Source: Trifolium pratense (taxonomy: Eukaryota > Streptophyta > Magnoliopsida > Fabales > Fabaceae). From it: 64,000 nt of DNA. The position numbers were made by a program, and so were the translations under genes. A model generated the notes under the pieces. It did no database searches. It saw only the letters and a list, made by a program, of their open reading frames with translations, and was not told the DNA's origin. The stretch covers positions 13,089,501-13,153,500 of the forward strand of contig NC_060059.1 in assembly GCF_020283565.1 (NCBI RefSeq), written 5' to 3'. Numbering within the stretch: position 1 is the stretch's first letter; every line of letters begins with the position of its first letter. Below, piece after piece: positions 10,805 through 21,799 of the stretch.

Positions 10805-13800
10805 CTAAAAGTTTTCTTTATGAAAATCAAACTTGGTGCCAGTTTTTCTTGAAAAATCCAAAGAAAACCTTCTTAGTTCTCCAACTAATCCATGAGCTCC
10901 ACAGTAAAAAACACCTAAAAAAATAATATATGGTATATTTTTTAAATTAGCTTAATAATATGTTAACTTAACTTAATTTGAACAACCAAGCTAATTAAGA
11001 GTAAAATCAATACTTACCAACTCTTTTATCAGGATGTTTAAGAGCAACATGTTTAAACACACTACGCCAATTTGGCCTAGCAAAATGTGTCTTAACCCTT
11101 GTATCCGAAACTACATCCACACCATTTTTGGCATGGTGTAAGGATTGAAGCATTGTGATCAAAGCCGAACGAGCATCGCCTTCTTCATACACACTTGTGC
11201 AATAGTTATGAAGCTCGATTACTCCTTCCTTATCATTTTCTTCTATCTCATTCATAACACCTTTAAACCATTCAAACGAACCTTGCTCTCGAGTAACCCA
11301 ATAGAAATATGCTCTCTTGGTTGCAAAAGGTTTTTTCTTATTGTTCTTAACTCCGTTTTCTACCCCTCCTTCTTCTAAGTCTTCTTCTTGTTGCTTAATG
11401 TTGTTAAGCACGTCTTTAAGTATGCTAATCAAAGGCGTTGCGCCGATTCCTAGCCCTACTAGAAGAATAACTTCGTAGTTTTTGTAGTCTTGTGCTGGTG
11501 CTCCATAAGGTCCATCAATTCTTAGCCTTGGCATCCTGCAAATTAATTTTTTTAAATTGAGATTTACTATGCTAATATGATTAAAAATGAAGTTATCCTA
11601 TTAATTTAATAAAGATTTAGTTCACATACGCACTATAAAAAAATTACACTCTCAAATAAAATAATCAGATCATTAAAAATGTTTGACTATACCTTGGTAG
11701 ACTTAGTTTGCCCGGTAACATATCAGCGCGTAAAAGACCACTTTGGTCATCATTTGCTGGTTGACATGCCTGCATAAACCATGATGATGCAAGTAATTAA
11801 TAAGAATTTATGTCATGAACAATTGAACATGAAAACATCAAAGAAAATGTACAATTTATAATATTAATTGAATTTCCAAATTAAAATAACATATAGATTT
11901 ATTTACCTTGGCGAAAATACCCTTTAGTTGTGAAGTCCAATCACCCAAAGTTCGAATGTGAACACTTATATAATCATCTCCAGGAGCTGAGGTAATAGAA
12001 AAGGGATGCCTGAAAGACAAAATAGAAGATGAGAATCTTGAACTTAAATTAAATTAATAGGTCATCCTAGCTATAACTATTTGTATGAATAGTAACAACA
12101 ATAATATAATATAAAAATTTTGAACTTAAATTAATTAAGCACATACCATTCAAATGGGGAGATATCTGAACAATTAACATAAATATACTGGCCACTAGTG
12201 TACTTAAATCCTTGTGGCTTAGACACATGCAATGCTAATACATTTCCTGGGTACACTGCAACCTGGATTTTTTTTTTTATGAATAACATTATAATTTCAT
12301 TAAACTAATTAAATAATTAAATTGAAGTGAGTGAAATGAAATTCAATTCTTAAAAAATGTACCTTCAATATCCTAACAGATTTGTAGCCAGATCGAAAAG
12401 CACGAACTAGTCTTTCGCATCCGTATAGTATCATAGGAACCGCAAGATACATCCATGTCTATGTCACATTGTTTTTCGTAACAAAATTCAGCAAATTAAA
12501 TAACAACAAAATTTAATGTAACATCATATTCAGCAAATTTATTTGAGTAAGATCATCACATACCGTTTTCTTATACCATTTCTTGCTAAGGTAAAGAAAG
12601 TATCCATGAATGATAAAAAGGACATAGACAATGACGAAAAGGTGATGTGAATACCAAAATGCGTTGAAACCAGTGAGTTTTTTTAGAGGTTTTGGAAGGT
12701 TAAGTCTATTACGACGGAACCAAGGTTGGGCCAAAATGAAAGCTATAGCCATGAGCACAACCATGACCACCCCGGTCCAACCCTCGGTTCCTTTAACGAA
12801 CCACCAATAGTTATTGGGCCTGTCGTCGCCAAAAAATTGTTTCATGGGTTCATATTCCTCATCCGTGGCGTGTAATAACCGTGGGAAATCACACGTCAAA
12901 TGTGAAATTGCATGTAATCCAACTCCAATTGCAATCCCAAAAGCTATCACCTAAATCAATAGTAAAAGGCACAAAGAAAATTGTAAGTTATATTTCGCGC
13001 CAACGTGAAACTTTTTGTTTTTTTTTTTTTTTTGAAACACTTTTTGTTTTTTTTAAATAAACGATATTCATTTATTTAAAACATTATATTTCGCGCACAA
13101 AGATAATACATAATCAGAATTGCTAAAAATAAAACATGAGACTTGTTATTTCTCTCCAATTTAATGTAACATTATATTTTTGATTTTTTTTTTCCATCAT
13201 TTCAATTGTTTAAATTTTACCTTATGAAAGTTGATGTTGTCATCAAATGGAACCACCATTCCAAGCTTGGTCCTACTCCTAAGCCAAGTGATAGTGTTTC
13301 TACATACAGGCAACAAGATCAAGGCCATATTAAACTTGAGTGTCTCGGCACCGCCCTTAGCCGTGGTTACACAATAGCCCATGACATGAAAAACGGCGCG
13401 ATGCTTGTATTGGATGAACTTCCAAGTGAAAAGTGCAGCACAAATTGAAAGCCATAGAGTTATGATCCAAACACGCTTCCAATTATCTTCCATAAAATAT
13501 GTTAGTTCTCTAAAAGCCCGTTTAATAGGATTGTGCTCTTTTGTAGGGACTAACTTCTGGCTCAACATTTGACTCAATACCCTACTATCTGTTGTTATGT
13601 GAGTTGATTGTGCTGGGGCTTGCAAAAGAAGCATTTCCAAGTTGTATAGCTGCACAAAATTACACAAAAATTTAATGAAGAATTATGTGTAGATTTAATT
13701 CATATAACAAACAAATTGAAATAGAAGATGGTTTTTCTCCTCCAAATTTCTCTTTTCACTCAGAAAACTTCCGAAAACGTTTTTGAATTTCTTTTTTTTC

Positions 13801-16647
13801 TAGTGTAAATTTTAGTTACATTTATGGTGGGAAAATAAATTTGGGGGTGGGAGAAGAGAAACCATCGAAATAGAATATGCTGGTCCAATTTTGATGAGGC
13901 CCTTGGGCCCAATTCTCACTAATGAGCTCCAATTTTTATCCAATCAACTTAATTTATTGGGAGTTACTTTTGCCGCCCTACTGTTTACTCAAACACCGTC
14001 CGCTACTTAAGTAGCGGACAACATTTTTTCCCAAAATTTCTGATTTTATAACCTCCGCCACTTAAGTAACGGATGTGTAAAAATAGGGCGCACGAGTAAC
14101 CAGTAGGGTGGAAAAAGTAGCTCCCTAATTTATTTAGAGAACTTTTTTTTCGCATCCATTATTATTTTTAAAAGGGAAATGATTAATATTACGATGAACT
14201 AGACAAACAAAATATACGGATTATTGGATCATGAGGGAGTCTGGAAATCATCACATTGTGTTTGAGACCACATTTTAATCCAAAATCTTAAGATATTAGA
14301 TTGACGGGTCATCTCACTTATAAAGTGTTCAACATCTACTCATCAAATAGGATTTTAAAAGTAGCTCTCATTTATTTATTTATTTATTTATTCAAATAAT
14401 ACAAACCTCAATATATCCAAGGTTGTTTGGGTCCAGCTCCTCCATGATAAGGGCTGCATATTCCTCCGCTCGTTCTTGTAATTTTGATAGCCTATTAGCC
14501 GAAGCACTTAAGGTGATAATCTAAAACAAGAAGAAGAAGAAGAAGAAGAATTAAACATACTACAACATTCACACCTCCACATGCAAAGTGTCTAGTCTAT
14601 TAAAAAAAACTAAAATATATATAAAAAAAAATAACCATAGTAACAATAAATAAATTGTGATTTTGGTTTTTTTTTTTTTATAATAAATTAATTAAAAGAA
14701 TTGCTTAAAACAAATAATTAAAAATAAAAAAACACAGTTACCTCTATTACTTCTTCTTCAGTAATTCGTCCATCAGCATTCTTGTCCACCCTGGCATATA
14801 TTATAGTGGCATGAGTCAGAGGCTGAGTAGTTAAAAAGTACATTATTTTTATTCTTTTATTTGACTAAAGATACATATACGTAATGTTCTTAAAATCATG
14901 CTAACTCACATTTTAGTATTTTTCTACAGTCAACAACCTAACCAATATTATTTATTTATAATTAGTTGATCCATGCATATATGACACCCTTCTCGTTTTT
15001 GCTTGCTTTACTTTTTAACTGCTATTATATAGTACGCTAAAGACTCAATAAATAATTCCAACCCCAAAGAATATTCGGTTATTCAAATTCAACACTAGGG
15101 ATAATTTTCTGTAGATAAAAATGAAATGGAGTAAAAATTATATAGTAATTTCACATTTGATATATTGCAATTCATATTTCACACTATTAACATTTTATAT
15201 ATCATGTGAAACTCTGACTTTAATGGACACCTGCGTAAGTGAATAGTGGAACCGGTGTCTTTCAGGTTAGCTATCTAATCTTAAAAATAATTTTATATAT
15301 ATTATTTCTGGATCCTATCCTTTTAGTTGTATAAATCAACATATTCATCAAATAATCAATTAATTAATACTAGTATATAGTTTTAGCAAGCAAGGTTTCA
15401 ATTATGCAAATAATATTAATGCGGTTTGCCTATTTGGAAAGATTACGAAATATTTTAAGCAAAAGTCCACACAATATGTAATGATTTCTTAGCATGGTTA
15501 GATAACTGAACACTCTACTTGGACATTTAGTCCAAATATGACACATTTTCTATTTTGAAACCAATAAAATCATTAGGGCGTCTCTTTCACAATGACAACT
15601 TAATTTATTTTTAAATTCGAAATTTAGTCCAAAAACTGATTAATTCGAGAGATCAATTCTATTGCCAACTAGTGAATAGTTCAATTAAAATTAGTCAAAG
15701 ATCTATCTTAACGGATTCAACATAAAAATCAGCACCGGATAAAACGCCGACAACTTAATAAATAAATTGTACTTATCCATAATGTGCATGTCATATCCTG
15801 ATCATCAATAAACAAATAATTATAAAGTTTTCTTACATGTCAAAAAATGTCTGAAGCCTTGAATCAAAGCTTTGATCTGAAATTTGCTCCCAAAATTCTC
15901 TCAACTCTTCCTTTGTTATGGAAGCAGCTTTTATACCTCTACGACGTGCTAATGCATCAAATAACTCACTTGCAAACTCCTTCGATTCATGCATTCCTAG
16001 TAATTATAATTATAATTATAATTAAAGTAAAATGTTATAGTTGATTATTTGTATAAAAAATATGTATTATAAAAATTAATTTCAAAAAGTAACTAATGAT
16101 GAAAATGAAATATTAATAGTAACATACCTATGCATTGGCTAAAGCGAGTCTTGGGCAATTTTCCATCAAGAGACAATTCATCAAAGCGCTTCTCAACTTG
16201 TGACCAACCGTGATCGGTTCCAACGTTTTTTGTCATAAACTTAAGACCTTGTAAGGCGCGAGCAGCAGCTGATTTTGATCTATCAACCTTATCGAAAGTC
16301 TTAAAAGACGCCATTCGTTTAAGCTCCTGGGACACTTGTCTCAGTCGAGCTGAAAACGAAGACGGACGCATCTCAAGCCGGCTTGCCAGAAGCGTCGTTT
16401 CAGAGTCTCCACCACGAATGTTTTGAACGGAAACCATGTCATCACGGACATCCAACGTTATCTCCACCATTTCACCACTGTCGTCCACGAAACTTGCGCT
16501 TTTGGTCATGCTTCCTTTCCGTTTGTAGTTTGATACTAAAGGCCCGCTAAGCGGGCCACTTAGGGGGCCACTGAAACCTACTCGCGAGCTTCGACTTTCG
16601 GTTTCTGGCTCCGACCATGATTCATGATGATTCTCTTGAATTTCCAT
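10805..16647 (-). CDS. RBOH: Respiratory burst oxidase (plant NADPH oxidase)
   Basis: Twelve exons: 16647-16128, 15996-15837, 14790-14742, 14520-14407, 13649-13221, 12950-12564, 12458-12363, 12262-12147, 12009-11907, 11769-11693, 11535-11018 and 10914-10805. They join in frame to 892 residues, the usual RBOH length. The enzyme moves electrons from cytosolic NADPH through FAD and two haems to apoplastic oxygen, making superoxide for defence, symbiosis and growth signalling. Seen directly: a Ser-rich N-terminus; an EF-hand with loop [12 protein letters not shown] (about 230); the first membrane segment about 342-360; paired haem histidines H423/H437 and H526/H539; the FAD motif HPFSITSAP (about 625); the NADPH site GLGIGATP (about 715); and the closing FDFHKENF. 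All key residues are intact. EF-hand calcium and N-terminal phosphorylation are the known controls. The paralogue letter is not assigned. Confidence 0.97.
13962..14134. repeat. Foldback repeat, family CTACTTAAGTAG, copy 2 (RBOH intron 4)
   Basis: It contains a perfect 20-bp palindrome at 13999-14018 (TCCGCTACTTAAGTAGCGGA) and a second CCACTTAAGTAACGG block about 50 bp later. It is bordered by TTTTGCCGCCCTACTG on the left and CCAGTAGGGTGGAAAAAG on the right, which are inverted with respect to each other. The outer ends therefore form terminal inverted repeats of about 15 bp. It lies in the intron between RBOH exons 4 and 5. Confidence 0.75.
14217..14357. repeat. Inverted copy of the 6708-6898 dispersed repeat (RBOH intron 4)
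   Basis: Read on the minus strand, this segment carries the TGTTGAACACTTTATAAGTGAGATGACCC-like block and the TAAGATTTTGGATTAA block found at 6708-6898 and 10190-10365. It shares the same 757-bp RBOH intron with the foldback element, so that intron has taken at least two insertions. Confidence 0.6.
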
Positions 16648-18500
16648 TTCTAATTTTTGTTCTCTCTATTCTTCCCTCCCAAGCCAATTAGAACTTTCTA
16701 ACTAGCAATTAAGTAGTATGTGTGTAATATAATACGAATACAATATCCTATAAATGTGTACTTATAAGTATGCTAATGATTATATGTGAGTGATTGTGTT
16801 TATTGACAATAATTGTTACAAAACAAAACAACTTATGTGATGAGAAATTGGAGAGTGGATGGGATTATTATGGGAAAGTTTCTCTATTATATAAAATAAT
16901 AGAAAGAGAGGTGAGAATGGGTAATAAGGTTGAAAGTGGAAATGAGTTGGAAGGATATGATATGATATGAGATATATAAATAAGAGTCAAATAATGTGAG
17001 AGTTGAATCAAGGGGCGCATTTGGATATTGTTGTTCTGGTTTTGTACACGTTAGTTGACGGACACGAACGGTGAGTTGTTAGTTGGGATTCAAAGGTTTT
17101 TTTTTTTTTAATTAGTTCTTTGGGCGGTAATTCAGAGTTTGGTCGTAAGGTTAGAAAAATCTGACCAATAATTTTTTCCATCAAGAATCAAATTCGGATT
17201 CTTCCAAACGATCCATCTAGTAGTTCAAATGTTTTATTTTACTTAAACTAAAGACACATTTTAATTAAGACATTGAAGTTAAGTGGTTAATGAATTTAAA
17301 ACAAATTGTTTGAAAAAATTTGAGTTCGACTCTTGGTGTAAATAATTTTTTGTCAGATTTTACTTACCTTGCAGACGAATTCTAAATTACTAGACGTCTT
17401 TAGCCCAATATAGGTTTGTTTGGTAAAATTGAACTATAAACTACCTTATAGCTCATAATTGATAGTTTATAGCTGAAAAACTAGTAGAAGAATAAAATGA
17501 CATAAAGACTAAAAATAAAACAAAAATTTTAGAGGAATAAAAACATGTGATTTTATTTTATAAATCAAAATTTTCACTAATTTTATAATGACGGAAATGT
17601 ATTTAACCCTTATTTTATGTCCAAAAATTCAAACGACACTTTTGAAAAAGAATTTGAACATGTTTTCTAAGAAGTTGCATTATTTGGCTTTCATTATCAG
17701 TGCGGTGGAAACAAAGAGGAAACACAAAACAAACTCCACTTTCAAGTGTGTAGGTAAACCCTCACTACAAAATATATTGGGATAGATTTGAAAGAGATGT
17801 AATCATTAGCTTCTCTCTTTTTCTAGAGCACTTGCTTCTTCTATTTTTAAATTTTCTTTTGTTGTATAAAGAGCAATTATATATGCTTTGGATTAAAAAA
17901 AAGAAGTCAAAGATATGCCTTTATTTGATGCATTTTAGGAAAAATAAATCAAAATTCAGGCAATTTTTGTTATGTAAGAAATTCCTTACGATCACATGTT
18001 TGATAAAACCTATATTTATTCATTAATTCTTATGTTTAATGTTTTTTTTTATCTGATCACTATATTAACTTGATTAAGCCATTAAGTTTGATATAGTAGT
18101 AAAGAGTTTCGGTAGTATGTTAGAGATACTGGATTCGATCTTCAACTCTATTATAAACAAAAATAAAAAATAAATTGATTTCAATGAATAATTCACTATT
18201 GGCCTTACATTTTGTGAGTTGATCTAGAATTAATCGTTTGCTATTGAATCATTTAATACGACTAAGAATTTATCATTCATGCTTTTGATAATATGAGTAG
18301 ACTTAGAAGATTAAGGTGCTATATATTAGATAAACATGATTTTGAGTCAAAAGATTGGACTTAATATAATCTAATTTGCTAAATTGTCGTGAATAGTTCA
18401 GTTATCATGGTTAAAACCTTAACTACCTGCACATAGAGAAAATGAGAGGAATCCAATCAATTTTTAATCAACTTTCGTTATTATAAACTTTTGTTCAAAC
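16648..18500. promoter_or_regulatory. RBOH upstream region and AT-rich intergenic DNA
   Basis: This is the divergent 5' side of RBOH. A TATATAA-type string on the minus strand at about 16888-16896, some 245 bp upstream of the ATG, is a plausible core promoter, but there is no transcript evidence. A fragment near 17413-17490 (TTTGTTTGGTAAAA and AGCT-rich blocks) resembles the Tourist family seen at 62376-62783. No gene is recognised. Confidence 0.4.
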
Positions 18501-18506
18501 AATATA

Positions 18507-18855
18507 TTAAGAAGTCTCACATTCGATGTGAGTTGGTCTGGATAAGAGTTTATAAGTAAGAGACAATCTTTACCTTACAAACTGGTTTTGTAAAATAGAG
18601 TTAGGTCAAACTCCAAATTCTAAGATGGTATCAGAGCCTCTCCAAGATTCGTTGGACCCCCCGTTATTGGATCACTCACCATTTATATCCATGCACCAAG
18701 CTCAATAGTATTGAGAGTGAGAGTGTGTGTAAAGAAGTTTCGCATCGGATATGAGTTGACATGGACAATGGTTTATAAGTAAGAGACAATTTTCACCATA
18801 CAAACCGATTTTGTAAGGTTGACTTAGATTCAACTCTCTATTCTAAGAATCAAAC
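18507..18855. repeat. Dispersed LTR-like repeat with internal duplication
   Basis: Two related halves each read GAAGT(T/C)TC(A/G)CAT(T/C)..GATATGAGTTG, GTTTATAAGTAAGAGACAAT, TTTTGTAA and a TCTAAGA ending. They are separated by a GGTATCAGAGCC-type string (about 18632-18643) and an ATTGAGAGTGAGAGTGTG spacer. Shorter relatives lie near 27365-27430, 29600-29660 and 51725-51800. The arrangement resembles LTR / primer-site remnants, but no coding region accompanies it. Confidence 0.5.
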
Positions 18856-20340
18856 TGAAAATCCCCCTTTGCATGCTTTTAAATCATCCTAAGTTAAATT
18901 ATTGTTTTGTTGAAATAAAAACAATCCACGGGGGAGATGATATTTTTTATCACTATTATTGCTTAAACGAGTTGGTACACTTGTCAAATTAACCATCACA
19001 TTTCACATAATATCCATAGACTATCTTATTGAAATATATTGTTTAGTAGTATATATTTTACTTGCTTAAACAACACTTGAAAAAAAAAAAAAAAGAAACT
19101 AAACTTGGCTTGGCTTGAAGCAAATATTTGATAGTTTCTCTTCCCACCCCCCACATTTCTTTTCTACCCCAAAACACGTTTTCTGCGTGAGAAGAGAAAC
19201 TTGAGGGAATAGAAGCTTTCCAAATATTTTTATCAAAAAGAATGAAAAATATGGGCTTGAGCTTGAGGCCTTTTGTTTCTTTAACTGATAGGACCTTAGG
19301 ATGGCCTTGGCTTACCATTATCACTATCACTATTAGCACCGCCACAATCTTCATTAGACTGATCATAGTTCAATTTAGATAGAAAATTAAGTTAAACCGA
19401 ACCATAACAACATTATAAAAGAATCAAACCGGATCTTTATAATTTTCTGTAGAATTAAACCGAACTGGATTAATGGTTAGCTGATTTTGTCTAAACATTT
19501 CTAACGAAAGCAACCATTTTGATACCAAATCCACAACATGGGAGACTAAAATGAAACATAAAATAAAGATAAAGTGATGATTCAATTTTTTGAGATATTA
19601 ATATTATCATCTATAACTCTAGAATGAAAGGAGTTGGGTGGAAATGCATCCAATACAGTCACTAATCGTGTAGACAACCAGAGCTGGGGAAACAACGACG
19701 AGATTAAGATTAACGAACTCATCTTACAGATCCTCTTATGGCTGAGGAAAGAGTCCTGGACTATATTGATGATGATCCCACGCGAGCAGTAAACCATTCA
19801 ATAACAGATCTAAAGGCCATGATAGCAAACAGTGTGAAACTGTGTGGTTTCACTGCTGCAGCCAATTCAGGTGCCAGTTATTGCATCGCTTACATCAGTA
19901 GCCTTATTATATGGAACCCGGCCTTGTTCATTTTTAAAAACAGAACTGTTTTGCCAAGTACAAATACCAAATTAGTCCTGTATATATAACTTAAATAATG
20001 GTAGGCTGGACTGGATGATTGTCTTTCAGGTAGGAAGTGTTGATCCTAATCAACATATTTACTACGAGAGTCTTGTATCACCACAATTTTAAATACACAT
20101 TTGTCGAGTATAATAGTCCTTCAGGTTTTGCTTACATTAATTTTTTGTTACAACTCTTTTTACCTGAGTTGTTTTGTTTCTGTTTTGTCTTTTCCTTAAC
20201 TGCTTTGATCTATATATGCACTCATCTTTTTGGTTTGCATTTTTATATAGCATTATGAATATATTTTGTAAGGACAGTGTCTTTGATATAACATGTGTCT
20301 GATATTGCATATAATTAATGTGCTACTTAAACCAAACAAG
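18856..20340. other. Intergenic DNA with possible gene remnants
   Basis: Two patches look exon-like but are not recognised. A plus-strand 84-codon frame at 19738-19989 has reasonable amino-acid composition (MAEERVLDYIDDDPT...). A short stretch after a TTTCAG acceptor at about 20031 reads VGSVDPNQHIYYES before a stop. I cannot join them into a gene or name a family, so they are best regarded as pseudogenic or chance frames. Confidence 0.3.
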
Positions 20341-20344
20341 ATAA

Positions 20345-20914
20345 AGGATTACAACCGAATCAAACGAGAGGTGCTGAGCCCCAAAATATCAGCAGAAAAA
20401 AGATCTTTAATGTTACTCGGACAAGTCTCGAAAATAACAATATTGTAGTGTTGCATGCAACCCATATTTGCCAATGCATCTGCACATTTGTTGGCTTACC
20501 GATAAGAATGAGAAATCTTTACTTCCCACTCTCTATTCAACAATCTTTTGATACTTTTCACAAATGAAAATCTCATAGCACTACTGGTCACATTCATGAT
20601 CATATTCACAATTGATATAGAATCAACATTAACTTAAACTTTTCTAAAACCTTTTATCTCACCTAGCTTCAGTCCCTCTAATACACCCCACAACTCAGCT
20701 ATAAGAGCACTTCCAATTCCAACAAACTTGGCAAAACCACCACACCAGTGACCTCTCTAATGATACCACCACAACCTGCCAATCTTTCACCTTTACTAGC
20801 TCCATCAGTATTCATCTTCACCCATCTGTCCTCCGGCACATTCCAGCGAACCAAATGAACTTCCTTCTGCACCATATTCACAATTTTTCTGTTCACCCGC
20901 GCTTTATATAGCAT
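20345..20914 (-). pseudogene. Orphan RNase H domain (non-LTR-retrotransposon type), broken
   Basis: On the minus strand, residues reading RWVKMNTDGASKG and AGCGGIIR match the start of the plant RVT_3 / RNase H domain found at the C-terminus of LINE-type polyproteins. After a frame change (about 20700), ELWGVLEGLKLG and, near the end, ANKCADALANMGC continue the same fold in order, interrupted by in-frame stops. The family normally has D/E/D/D catalytic residues; the first D (in NTDG) is visible. No reverse transcriptase is next to it, so this is a decayed fragment, or a domesticated RNase H that has since died. Confidence 0.75.
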
Positions 20915-21063
20915 AATCTTATATGTTAGAATGAATCAGTCATTGTTCTCTTGCATTTTTTCCAGTCTCAGTATCAACAATTGAAACTTATATGTTTGGC
21001 AAAGTAAGCAATGATAGCAGCATAAGAAATAAATCAATGTAGAAACAAATAACATACGCTTCA

Positions 21064-21213
21064 CCGATCGTTAGTTGGTTCAGTGGTGATTCACGCTGAA
21101 CTTGGTAGGGAGGATCACGGTTCGATCCCCGCAATTGCGATCGGGAGGGGGCTGAAACCACTTGATGCCAGAACTGATCCCCGAACCAGATTAAACTGGT
21201 GGTGAAAAACCAG
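21064..21213 (+). mobile_element. tRNA-derived SINE with 17-bp target duplication
   Basis: A 150-bp body lies between perfect direct repeats AAATAACATACGCTTCA at 21047-21063 and 21214-21230. The A box GGTTCAGTGG (21077-21086) fits RGYNNARNGG, and the B box GGTTCGATCCC (21119-21129) fits GGTTCRANNCC, giving a Pol III promoter. The remainder (GGGAGGGGGCTGAAACC to GTGAAAAACCAG) is the tRNA-unrelated tail, without a long poly(A). The intact target duplications indicate a fairly recent insertion. It is not a functional tRNA gene because no acceptor stem pairs with the head. Confidence 0.85.
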
Positions 21214-21632
21214 AAATAACATACGCTTCAAGCCCTTAACAATTTACTTAACTTCTTAGTACAAAACTCAGATTCAAATTGATTTTTGAAACATGATATC
21301 TTGCGAAAAGTAAGCAATAAAAATGCTTATTTGACTAATATTTTTGGATAATAGTATCAATATTTCAATATTCCTTATGAATTTTTCTAAATGGTAGCAT
21401 TTGATAAGGTCTATAATATTTTTGGATAATAGTATCAATATTTCAACATTTCTTATGAATTTTGTGCATGATTATTTGTAGGAACTAAAAGTACAATAAA
21501 ATTAAAATAAGAACTAAACTTAAAATGTCTCTATTTTATATAACCGAAAATATATTTAATCCTAAATTATAAACATTACAAATATGAAATACTATTATTT
21601 GAACATAAAAATACATACAACATATGTGATTA

Positions 21633-21799
21633 TATAAGAATATAATCCCCTGATTATTATTGATGAGAATTGTGATACATATACAATTGTTTCTGATTCT
21701 GATATAGAAACTAATAAAGCCTAATTAATATAATTACATATTTGACAACTCAAATAATAATACATAATGAATATAGAATAAACATAATTGATTCTAATA
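21633..21799 (-). repeat. 3' LTR of the Copia element
   Basis: Its ends are set by the GATTA duplication on one side and the purine tract on the other. The gag-pol stop codon (TAG, 21796-21794) lies inside the first six bases of this LTR, an economical overlap. Confidence 0.93.

Noticed and set aside
10552..10926. 124-codon plus-strand frame
   Set aside because: It overlaps the last RBOH exon on the opposite strand, where the conserved FDFHKENF ending is found; the plus-strand product has no family features.
21064..21213. Possible tRNA gene (A and B boxes)
   Set aside because: There is no acceptor stem or proper anticodon arm, and the 17-bp target duplications show a SINE.
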